Positions 9,522 to 16,315 of a stretch of 41,398 nucleotides of DNA are shown one piece after another. The notes under the pieces are model-generated. The model saw only the letters and a list, made by a program, of their open reading frames with translations, was not told the DNA's origin and ran no database searches. The DNA comes from Brevundimonas sp. AAP58 (GTDB taxonomy: Bacteria > Pseudomonadota > Alphaproteobacteria > Caulobacterales > Caulobacteraceae): NCBI RefSeq assembly GCF_001295975.1, contig NZ_LJHU01000002.1:1-41398 (forward strand), read 5' to 3'. The translations under genes and the position numbers were made by a program. Numbering within the stretch: position 1 is the stretch's first letter; each line of letters starts with the position of its first letter.

Positions 9522-10841
9522 TCAGGCCGGGCCGGCCGAAGACGCCCTGCCGATGCCGCCCCTGGCCAGGAAGAGCATCAATGCGGCGAGCGTCGCCCCG
9601 AGCCCAAGCATGGTCGACACGGTCGACAGTGACCAGCCTGCCTGGAACAGGAAGCCGGCGATGACGGGTGCTAATGCTGCGCCGCCTCTGCCCACACCAA
9701 TCACGAAACCCGTGGCTGTAGCGCGGAGTTCGGTCGGGAAGGACTGGGCGACGATCGCATAGAGGCCCACGATCGGTGCGTTGGTAAAGAAGCCCGCCAC
9801 AGCGGCCGCGATAGAGATCTGGTTCAGTGTTTCCCAGCCGAGCCCGAAGCCGATAACGGCAACGGTCGAGGCCAGCATGGCCGCGATGGTCAAAGCCGTC
9901 ACCCGCGCCTTGAGCGTCAGCAGTCCCAGGGTCAGGGCCCCGAGCGCCCCGCCGATGCTGGCCCAGACCAAGACACCCGCCGCGGTCGGGGCTGCGAAAC
10001 CCATGTCCACCACGATCTTCGGGATCCATTTGATGATGTAGTAGAAGGTGATGATGTGGGCGAAGTAGGACGCCGCCAGCAGCACAGCCAGCATCGCGAA
10101 CTGTGGCGAGAACAGTAGCGGCAACCCGGCCTTGGGCTTGATGACGGGGGCTTCTGGCAGGGCCTCGATGGCGGCATGACCCATGCGCTTAAGGGTCTTG
10201 TTGATCCGCTCCAGCGCGCCGGGACCCCGCTTGTGCATCTCGAAGGCGATCGACTCCGGGGCGAGCCAGAGAACCAGCGGAATGAAGGCCGCCGTGGCAA
10301 GCCCGCCCAGAATGAAGACGGCGGGCCATTCGTAGACCTTCAGCAGTTCGCCTGAAACGAGGCCGCCTAGCACCGAGCCGAACGGGAGGCCCGCCGACAT
10401 CAAGACGACGCAGAGCGCACGCCGTTTGGCGTTCGCGGCTTCCGCCACGGCGGCATTGATCGAGGCCAGCATGCCGCCGATGCCCAAGCCAGTAATGACG
10501 CGATAGATGCAGAGCGTGGTGATGTCGGTCGCGGTGGCAGCCGCAAACATGCCGCCTGACATGACGACGAGGCAGCCGAGGATTGTCTTTCGCCGCCCGA
10601 TGGCGTCAGCGACGTTACCGAGCAGCAGCGAGCCGAAGGCCATGCCCACCAGCTCCATCGACAGAACGATTCCGAGCGCTGCGCGGTCGATGCCCCAATC
10701 GGCCACAATACCGGGCGACGCATAGCTGATGGACAGCACGTCGAAGCCGTCCAGAGCGTTGAGACCGATCATCAGAATGACCACGGTCCACTGGAAGCGC
10801 GACATGCGCGCCTGATCGACAAGTGCGCGGGGGTCAGTCAT
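9522..10841 (-). CDS. MFS aromatic acid:H+ symporter, AAHS type
   Basis: A 439-residue, 12-helix inner-membrane porter. NALDGFDVLSISYASP in helix 1 carries the DGFD motif of the aromatic acid/H+ symporter (AAHS) family (PcaK, VanK). Helix 2-3 has GNVADAIGRRK, an MFS loop motif. ELRATATGFVIGVGRGGAALAP resembles the helix 10-11 region of this family. It probably imports protocatechuate, vanillate or a similar acid; the substrate cannot be decided. The ATG at 10841 has AGGGAGAG nine bases upstream. It follows purU after 114 bp in the same direction, so it may share the MetF-like/purU transcript or have its own promoter in that gap, where a short inverted repeat lies at 10886-10902. Confidence 0.8.
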   Translation of the reverse strand: MTDPRALVDQARMSRFQWTVVILMIGLNALDGFDVLSISYASPGIVADWGIDRAALGIVLSMELVGMAFGSLLLGNVADAIGRRKTILGCLVVMSGGMFAAATATDITTLCIYRVITGLGIGGMLASINAAVAEAANAKRRALCVVLMSAGLPFGSVLGGLVSGELLKVYEWPAVFILGGLATAAFIPLVLWLAPESIAFEMHKRGPGALERINKTLKRMGHAAIEALPEAPVIKPKAGLPLLFSPQFAMLAVLLAASYFAHIITFYYIIKWIPKIVVDMGFAAPTAAGVLVWASIGGALGALTLGLLTLKARVTALTIAAMLASTVAVIGFGLGWETLNQISIAAAVAGFFTNAPIVGLYAIVAQSFPTELRATATGFVIGVGRGGAALAPVIAGFLFQAGWSLSTVSTMLGLGATLAALMLFLARGGIGRASSAGPA

Positions 10842-10885
10842 CACCGAAAACTCTCCCTGTGCGGCCACTGGCGGGACGCTTATGG

Positions 10886-10902
10886 ACGCATACCAGATGC
10901 GT
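10886..10902. repeat. Short inverted repeat upstream of AAHS porter
   Basis: ACGCAT and ATGCGT flank ACCAG (6-bp arms, 5-bp spacer), 45 bp upstream of the porter's start. It could be an operator or a small hairpin; nothing here decides which. Confidence 0.3.
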
Positions 10903-10955
10903 GGATGGCGTCATGCACATCGCTGACGACGGGTCGCTTGGAAAACGCGATACCA

Positions 10956-11816
10956 TCAGTCGCTGAACACGACGGTCTTGGAGCCGTTCAGCAGCACCCG
11001 GTCCTGAAGATGGAAGGCGACCGCCTTGGCCAGCACGCGGCGCTCGATGTCGCGACCCTTGCGGACCAGATCGTCGGGCCGGTCTGCGTGGGTGATCGTC
11101 TCGACGTCCTGAGCGATGATCGGGCCTTCATCCAGGTCGGAGGTGACGTAGTGGGCGGTCGCGCCGATCATCTTCACGCCTCGCTTGTGCGCCTGATGAT
11201 ACGGCTTGGCACCTTTGAAGCCCGGCAGGAAGCTGTGGTGGATGTTGATGCAGCGGCCCGACAGATACCCCGCCATGTCGTCGGACAGCACCTGCATGTA
11301 GCGGGCGAGCACGACCAGTTCGGCACCCGTCTCCTCGACGATGCGCTTGATGGCGGCTTCCTGCTGCGGCTTGGTGTCGGGCGTGATCGGCAGGTGGTGG
11401 AAGGGGATATCGCCGATGAGCGAGATCTTCAGCACCTCGCGCGGGTGATTGGAGACGATGCCGACCACCTCCATCGGCAGCTCGCCTGTGCGCTCGCGAT
11501 ACAGCAGGTCGCCCAGGCAGTGGTCGAACTTCGACACCAGCATCAGCACGCGGCGCTTCTCGGCCGTGTTGCGCAGCGTCCAGGTCATGAGGTGGGCCAA
11601 GGCGATGGGGGCGAAGGCCTGGCGCAAGGTCTCGACGTCGGGTGCGTCCGGTGCCAGTTCGAACAGCACCCGCATGAAGAAGCGTCCCTCGTCGCGGTCG
11701 TCGAACTGGCCCGCTTCCAGGATGTTGGCACCGTGCTCGAACAGGAAGCCAGCGACCTTGGCGACCAGGCCCGGCTGGTCGTCGCAGGACAGGGTCAGGA
11801 CGCAGATCTCGGACAT
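10956..11816 (-). CDS. purU: Formyltetrahydrofolate deformylase
   Basis: Hydrolyses 10-formyl-THF to THF and formate. The 286-residue protein has an N-terminal ACT domain (about residues 3-85, [20 protein letters not shown]) and a C-terminal formyltransferase-fold domain. The catalytic residues are visible: [20 protein letters not shown] (Asn191, His193) and [12 protein letters not shown] (Asp229). It follows the MetF-like gene after 24 bp. Together they can return methyl-THF made by the neighbouring O-demethylase to free THF, if a FolD from elsewhere connects methylene- and formyl-THF. The usual role is balancing THF pools, so the catabolic role here is inferred from context. Confidence 0.93.
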   Translation of the reverse strand: MSEICVLTLSCDDQPGLVAKVAGFLFEHGANILEAGQFDDRDEGRFFMRVLFELAPDAPDVETLRQAFAPIALAHLMTWTLRNTAEKRRVLMLVSKFDHCLGDLLYRERTGELPMEVVGIVSNHPREVLKISLIGDIPFHHLPITPDTKPQQEAAIKRIVEETGAELVVLARYMQVLSDDMAGYLSGRCINIHHSFLPGFKGAKPYHQAHKRGVKMIGATAHYVTSDLDEGPIIAQDVETITHADRPDDLVRKGRDIERRVLAKAVAFHLQDRVLLNGSKTVVFSD

Positions 11817-11840
11817 GCGGGGCGCGGTCTCCGAAAGGGA

Positions 11841-12722
11841 TCAGGCGGCGTGGGCGACGCGGAAATCGCTGACCCACTGGGCGGTCTTGGCGATCCCACC
11901 AAAGGGATAGAAGTGCAGGCTAAGGGGACCATGGCGCTCCAGGTCCAACTGTCCGGCCAGGTCGTGGACCAGGCGGTCGGGCCCGGCTGATCCGATCAGG
12001 TTGGTGATCGACAGGCCATAGCGGCTCATGACCCTGGCCGACGTGCCGACACCACAGCGGGCGGCGAACCGCATCAGGGTCTTGATCCCGGCCGGACCCG
12101 GCACGCCGATGCGGATCAGGGCGTCCACGCCGTGGTCACGGACCTTGCCGACCCAATGGACGATGGCGTCGGGGTCGAACCCGAACTGGGTCAGGATGGT
12201 CATGGAGATGCCGAGCTCGGCAAGCGCGTCACGCTTGTCAAACATGGCCCCCCAAAGGGCGGGCTCGCCGATATCGGGGTGGCCCTCCGGATAGCCGGAG
12301 ACGCCGACGCTCTCCAGACCCAGGTCGGCCAGCATTCCGGACCGGATCAGCGAGAGGGCGTCGAAGTACGGACCGAGCGGCTCAGGCGGATCGCCCGCCA
12401 CGACGAAGAGGCGCCGGATCGCGGCCTGGGCGGCGAGCTGTTCCAGAAACGTCCGCAGTTCAGACTCCGACGCGATGCGCCTTGCCGAGAGGTGCGGGGC
12501 CGGGTCGAAGCCCAGCGAGTGGACGCGAACGGCTGCGTGCAGGCGCTGCTCGAAGGTCTCGCCGGGCAGGAAGGCGATGGCGATGCGCGTACCCTGGGGA
12601 ATGACACCAGCCGCCTCTTCCAGCGCCGGAACGTCCTTGGCCGTCATCTCGAGCGAGAACGACTGGAGGAGCGCAGCGAGGCGCGGGCCGGTGGTGGTGT
12701 CTGGTCCGGTGACGTCCAGCAT
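11841..12722 (-). CDS. MetF-like methylenetetrahydrofolate reductase
   Basis: A 293-residue, FAD-dependent TIM-barrel protein of the MTHFR family (E. coli MetF has 296). SFSLEMTAKDVPALEEAA near the N-terminus is a divergent form of the MetF start and its Glu is the likely catalytic acid. LTQFGFDPDAIVHWV corresponds to the conserved folate-binding QFFFD region. FAARCGVGTSA and the C-terminal FYPFGG are also family-like. In Sphingobium SYK-6 a MetF next to LigM oxidises 5-methyl-THF from demethylation; the same job is inferred here. The ATG at 12722 has GGGAGG upstream. The frame stays open much further but would run through the divergent promoter region. Confidence 0.85.
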   Translation of the reverse strand: MLDVTGPDTTTGPRLAALLQSFSLEMTAKDVPALEEAAGVIPQGTRIAIAFLPGETFEQRLHAAVRVHSLGFDPAPHLSARRIASESELRTFLEQLAAQAAIRRLFVVAGDPPEPLGPYFDALSLIRSGMLADLGLESVGVSGYPEGHPDIGEPALWGAMFDKRDALAELGISMTILTQFGFDPDAIVHWVGKVRDHGVDALIRIGVPGPAGIKTLMRFAARCGVGTSARVMSRYGLSITNLIGSAGPDRLVHDLAGQLDLERHGPLSLHFYPFGGIAKTAQWVSDFRVAHAA

Positions 12723-12786
12723 TGGGCCTCCCGTCGGCCGCCCTGCGACGACCCCTGCGACAGCCTCTAGCGGGCGTCTGTTTATT

Positions 12787-12818
12787 CGTATAGATGAAGA
12801 GTTCAGGTATGTGAAGCA
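12787..12818 (-). promoter_or_regulatory. Candidate promoter with IclR-type operator, copy A
   Basis: The core 12789-12818 matches the element at 18851-18880 at 23 of 30 positions in the same orientation. On the minus strand it reads as TTCACA (12815-12810), a 17-base spacer and TATACG (12792-12787), a plausible sigma-70 promoter for the MetF-like gene 65 bp further on. The spacer holds an inverted pair, plus-strand TGAA-GAG-TTCA, and a third TGAA lies in direct repeat (GTGAAG). Three half-sites of this kind are known for the IclR protein PcaU. It may also control the divergent hydrolase/demethylase operon starting at 12839. Confidence 0.6.
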
Positions 12819-12838
12819 AAAGAGCGACGGGAGGAGAG

Positions 12839-13576
12839 ATGTCTGGATCGTCGGCCGCGCCGCTTCTGCTTCTGCCCGGCCTGCTGTGTGACGCGCGCAC
12901 CTGGCCGTCGGAAACCCTGTCCCTGACGCGGCCGGCGATCGCCCCGATGGGCTATGGGGACGCCGACACCTTGACCGACATGGCCGAGCGAGCGCTGGAA
13001 GGCGCGCCGGAGCGCGTGTCGCTGCTGGGTCATTCCATGGGCGCGCGGGTTGCACTGGAGATCGTGCGGCGGCATCCGCATCGCGTGGAGCGCCTGGCGC
13101 TGGTGTCGACTGGAGTGCACTTGACCCGGCCTGGCGAGGCGAACGCGCGCCATGCCTTGCTGGACATCGGTCTCGCCCAGGGCGCGGAGGCTTTGGTCGA
13201 CCGCTGGCTGCCGCCGATGGTGGCTGCGCATCGTCGCTCTGACGAGGCGCTGATCCTGTCGCTGAGGACCATGTGCGTTCAGGCGGGCGTCGAGACCTTC
13301 GCGCACCAGATCAAGGCCCTGCTCCATCGGCCTGAGGTGGAGCGGCTGCTGCCCACAATCGGCTGTCCGACGCTCGTGCTGGTCGGGTCCGAGGACCAGT
13401 GGAGCCCGCCGGACCAGCACCGGGCTATCGCCGCGGCCATCCCGGGCGCGACATTGAAGATCATCGAAGGCGCGGGCCACATGCTGCCCGCCGAGGCACC
13501 CGCCGGCTTCGTCGCCGCTATGGCCGAGTGGTTGGCGGCCGAGCCCGCCTCGCTTCCCGTCCGACACGTCGCCTGA
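12839..13576 (+). CDS. Alpha/beta hydrolase
   Basis: A 245-residue serine hydrolase. The oxyanion-hole segment LLLPGLLCDARTW comes first, then the nucleophile elbow GHSMG (about residues 63-67). The acid is likely in VGSEDQWSPP (about residue 183) and the His is in GAGHMLPAEAP (about residue 210). No signal peptide is seen. It opens the demethylase operon, 25 bp ahead of the LigM/DesA-type gene, behind a strong GGGAGGAGAG site. It could cleave an ester or lactone of a methoxylated aromatic to release the demethylase substrate, but this is inference from position; the substrate is unknown. Confidence 0.8.
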   Translation: MSGSSAAPLLLLPGLLCDARTWPSETLSLTRPAIAPMGYGDADTLTDMAERALEGAPERVSLLGHSMGARVALEIVRRHPHRVERLALVSTGVHLTRPGEANARHALLDIGLAQGAEALVDRWLPPMVAAHRRSDEALILSLRTMCVQAGVETFAHQIKALLHRPEVERLLPTIGCPTLVLVGSEDQWSPPDQHRAIAAAIPGATLKIIEGAGHMLPAEAPAGFVAAMAEWLAAEPASLPVRHVA

Positions 13577-13601
13577 ACAAGAAACTCAAGGAGGAGACCC
13601 C

Positions 13602-14999
13602 ATGACCCAGAGCCTGCAGGACGTCCTGAACGGCGTCAGCAACATCCCCGACTTCCTGCGCAATCAGCAGGCGGGACCCAACGCCTATCCGGGCGTGCCG
13701 GCCGAATACAGCAACTGGCGCGACGAGCAGATCGCCTGGCAGCAGACCTGCGTCCTGTTCAACCAGAGCTACCACATGGTGGACCTGCTGGTGGAAGGCC
13801 CCGATGCCTTCGCCATGCTGAACAGCCTGGGCATCAACAGCTTCAAGGGCTTCGTGCCCGACCGCGCCAAGCAGTTCGTGCCGGTCAGCCATGACGGCTA
13901 CGTCATCGGCGACGTGATCCTGTTCTATCTGGCCGAGAACACCTTCAACATGGTGGGCCGCGCCCCGACCATCGAATGGGTCGAGTACCACGCCGCGACC
14001 GGCGGCTGGGACGTGCGCGTCGCCCGCGACGAGCGCACCGCCGTGCGCCCCGATCCCCAGAACCGCAAGTCGTACCGGTACCAGATCCAGGGTCCGAACG
14101 CGATGAAGCTGATGGAGAAGGCGCTAGGTCACACTCCGCCGGAACTGAAGTTCTTCCACATGACGACCCTGACCATCGCCGGCCGTCAGGTGCGGGCGCT
14201 GCGCCACGGCATGGCGGGTCAGCCGGGCTTCGAGCTGTTTGGACCGTGGGAAGAGCGTGAAGAGGTCCATGGTGCCCTGGTGGCCGCCGGGGCTGACTTC
14301 GGCCTGAAGCTGGTGGGTGGCCGGACCTATTCGTCCAACACCCTGGAGTCAGGCTGGATCCCGTCGCCGCTGCCGGCCGTCTACACCGGCGAAGCCATGC
14401 GGCCCTACCGCGAGTGGCTGCCGGCCACGAGCTATGAGGGCAAGGCGTCCCTGGGCGGCAGCTTCTACTCGGAGAACATCGAGGATTACTACCTGACGCC
14501 GTGGGACCTGGGGTACGGCCCCTTCGTCAAGTTCGACCACGACTTCATCGGCAAGGAGGCGCTGGAGAAGAAGCAGGCCGGGCCGCACCGCCAGAAGGTC
14601 ACCCTCGCGCTCGACAGCGAGGACCTGGTGCGGATCATGAGCTCCTACTTCCAGAAAGGCGACCGGGCGAAGTTCTTCGAGTTCCCCTCGGCGGTCTACA
14701 CCATGCACCAGTTCGATCGGGTGCTGGGCGCGGGCGGCAAGGACGTCGGCCTGTCGACGTGGGTCGGCTACAGCGCCAACGAGGGCCGCGGCTTGACGCT
14801 GGCCATGCTGGACGCCGAGCACGCCAAGCCGGGCACGCAGGTCACTCTGCTGTGGGGCGAGGAGAACGGTGGGTCGAGGAAGCCGACGGTCGAGCGCCAC
14901 GTCCAGGCCGAGATCCGCGCGACGGTCAGCCCCGTGCCCTATTCGGAAGTGGCGCGGGACGCCTATGCCGACAGCTGGCGCAACCGCAAGGTCGCCTGA
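13602..14999 (+). CDS. THF-dependent aromatic O-demethylase, LigM/DesA family
   Basis: Transfers a methoxyl methyl group from an aromatic acid such as vanillate, 3-O-methylgallate or syringate to THF, giving 5-methyl-THF and a phenol. The 465-residue length lies between SYK-6 DesA and LigM. It has a GcvT-like fold seen in GGRTYSSNTLESGWIPSPLPA and FDHDFIGKEALEKKQ. From memory of LigM, His60 and Arg122 bind the substrate; His58 in NQSYHMV and Arg120 in NMVGR look equivalent here. AAGGAGGAGA precedes the ATG. It lies beside MetF-like and purU genes and a full protocatechuate 4,5-pathway. Vanillate demethylation (LigM role) is therefore plausible, but DesA activity on syringate cannot be excluded, so no symbol is given. 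Confidence 0.88.
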   Translation: MTQSLQDVLNGVSNIPDFLRNQQAGPNAYPGVPAEYSNWRDEQIAWQQTCVLFNQSYHMVDLLVEGPDAFAMLNSLGINSFKGFVPDRAKQFVPVSHDGYVIGDVILFYLAENTFNMVGRAPTIEWVEYHAATGGWDVRVARDERTAVRPDPQNRKSYRYQIQGPNAMKLMEKALGHTPPELKFFHMTTLTIAGRQVRALRHGMAGQPGFELFGPWEEREEVHGALVAAGADFGLKLVGGRTYSSNTLESGWIPSPLPAVYTGEAMRPYREWLPATSYEGKASLGGSFYSENIEDYYLTPWDLGYGPFVKFDHDFIGKEALEKKQAGPHRQKVTLALDSEDLVRIMSSYFQKGDRAKFFEFPSAVYTMHQFDRVLGAGGKDVGLSTWVGYSANEGRGLTLAMLDAEHAKPGTQVTLLWGEENGGSRKPTVERHVQAEIRATVSPVPYSEVARDAYADSWRNRKVA

Positions 15000-15008
15000 T
15001 CGCGCCGG

Positions 15009-15030
15009 GCCGGCGGCTCAGGCCGCCGGC
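15009..15030. terminator. GC-rich hairpin at demethylase/IclR convergence
   Basis: GCCGGCGGC (15009-15017) pairs perfectly with GCCGCCGGC (15022-15030) around a TCAG loop, followed by TTCCGCTCT on the plus strand. It lies 10 bp after the demethylase stop and overlaps the end of the converging iclR-type gene. Probably a terminator, although the T-tract is poor. Confidence 0.5.
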
Positions 15031-15794
15031 TTCCGCTCTGCGTCGTCGGGATGTTCCAGCAGGTCGACAGCGTTCTTCAACGCCTCGATCGCCTGGGCTT
15101 CGAACGCCGGCGTGACGCGGGGCAGGGGCACGGCGATGCTGATGGCCCCCGACGCTCGACCGCCCGCCATGACGACCCGAGCGATGCCCTGGATGCCCGC
15201 CGTGTGCTCCTCGCGCGTGCGGGCCCAGCCGTTCCTTCGTATGGTCTCGATCTCCTGCCGCAGCTCGGCCTCGGTCGTCAGGGTGTGGCGTGTGAAAGCC
15301 TCGCGCTGCGAGGTGGCCAGATACTCCGCCAGTTCGTCCTCGGAATAGGTCGCCAGAATCGCCTTGCCGGCGGCGAAAGCGTGCATCGGCGCGCGGCGTC
15401 CGACTTCCAGTGAATAGCGCAAGGCTTGGGTGCCGATCTCGCTGACGGCGGCCTCGACCTCATGGCCCTTGGGCACGAAGAAGCCAACGGTCTCGTTTAG
15501 ACGCAGGCGCAGCGATCGGATGATGGGTCCCGCACGAGCGATGACATCATCCGCCGAACGTCCGGGCTGAAGTCGCGCGAGGCCCGCGCCGGGGCCATAG
15601 CGGCGCCCCAGCTTCTCGACATAGCCGCGCTCCGCCAGGGTCGTCAGCAGGTAGGACAGGCTACTCACCGGGATGACGAGGGCGGTGGCGATCTCGTGCG
15701 CCGCCAGCGGCCGACCCTGAGCAACCAGCAACTCGAGGATGTCGAGCGTCCGCATGGCGGATTTGACGGTCGATGTGGGCGCGGCGTCGGTCAT
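15018..15794 (-). CDS. IclR-family transcriptional regulator
   Basis: A 258-residue regulator with an N-terminal winged helix (about residues 8-70; VKSAMRTLDILELL then IPVSSLSYLLTTLAERGYVEKL). A C-terminal ligand-binding domain includes PMHAFAAGKAILATYSEDELAEYL and EEHTAGIQGIARVV, both typical of IclR proteins. Relatives such as PcaU and PobR respond to aromatic acids. It lies between the demethylase operon and the TBDT gene, both of which carry the shared 30-bp element, making it the best candidate to bind there. No such element is seen in front of itself. It follows the SnoaL-like gene after 61 bp in the same direction. Confidence 0.9.
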   Translation of the reverse strand: MTDAAPTSTVKSAMRTLDILELLVAQGRPLAAHEIATALVIPVSSLSYLLTTLAERGYVEKLGRRYGPGAGLARLQPGRSADDVIARAGPIIRSLRLRLNETVGFFVPKGHEVEAAVSEIGTQALRYSLEVGRRAPMHAFAAGKAILATYSEDELAEYLATSQREAFTRHTLTTEAELRQEIETIRRNGWARTREEHTAGIQGIARVVMAGGRASGAISIAVPLPRVTPAFEAQAIEALKNAVDLLEHPDDAERKPAA

Positions 15795-15855
15795 GGCGTC
15801 AGGCCTCCCATGCGGCGTCTGCGGCGGACTGGCAAGGGGACTGGGCGGTCATGGG

Positions 15856-16260
15856 TCAGGTCGAGGACTGAAAGCTCAGCGCCCCTCTCCGTTCCGAGAA
15901 CAGCCATCGACCGTCGAAGCGCACGAAGCGATCGTAGTACCGGCCAACTAGTGGTGGGGCGTCCGCGCCAGTGAACAGCAGCATCGCGCTGGTCGCTGAG
16001 GCCGTATCGGGACCCTCCACAGTCACGACGATGTTCGCGCAAACGTGCTGGGTCGTTCGGGGCGGTCGGGCCCTGAAGGCGGCCAGCAGAGCCTCGCGCC
16101 CGACGATGGGCTGGTCCGGCGCGGTCGGTCGGGTCATCAGACCGTCGGGGGCGTACAGCGCGACGACCTCCTCCCAGCGGGACTGATCGTTGTGCGTCGC
16201 ATAAAGATTGATCAGGCGGGCGCAGGCCCATTCGATCTGGAAGCGTTCGGCATCGGTCAA
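15856..16260 (-). CDS. SnoaL/NTF2-like fold protein
   Basis: A 134-residue protein of the cystatin-like (NTF2/SnoaL) superfamily. It has the characteristic LINLYATHNDQSRWEEVVAL helix and YAPDG strand, then VGREALLAAF and the closing YYDRFVRFDGRWLFSERR. Members range from isomerases and dehydratases to small ring-hydroxylating dioxygenase subunits and non-catalytic ligand binders, so no activity is assigned. It lies between the TBDT gene and the IclR-family gene on the same strand. A strong hairpin (16281-16308) separates it from the TBDT gene. Confidence 0.75.
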   Translation of the reverse strand: MTDAERFQIEWACARLINLYATHNDQSRWEEVVALYAPDGLMTRPTAPDQPIVGREALLAAFRARPPRTTQHVCANIVVTVEGPDTASATSAMLLFTGADAPPLVGRYYDRFVRFDGRWLFSERRGALSFQSST

Positions 16261-16280
16261 TGGGACCCCCGAAACGATGT

Positions 16281-16308
16281 GGCCCGGGACGGCGAACCGC
16301 CCCGGGCC
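16281..16308 (-). terminator. Strong hairpin after TBDT gene
   Basis: GGCCCGGG (16281-16288) pairs with CCCGGGCC (16301-16308), and an inner CGG/CCG stem closes a CGAA loop. It starts 8 bp downstream of the receptor stop in the transcribed direction. No strong T-tract follows, so it may attenuate expression or protect the receptor mRNA's 3' end rather than fully terminate. Confidence 0.5.
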
Positions 16309-16315
16309 CTGGGCA

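Noticed and set aside
12723..13055. N-terminal extension of the MetF-like gene into the upstream region
   Set aside because: It would read through the divergent hydrolase gene and the conserved promoter element; the ATG at 12722 has a good ribosome binding site and the family's N-terminus.
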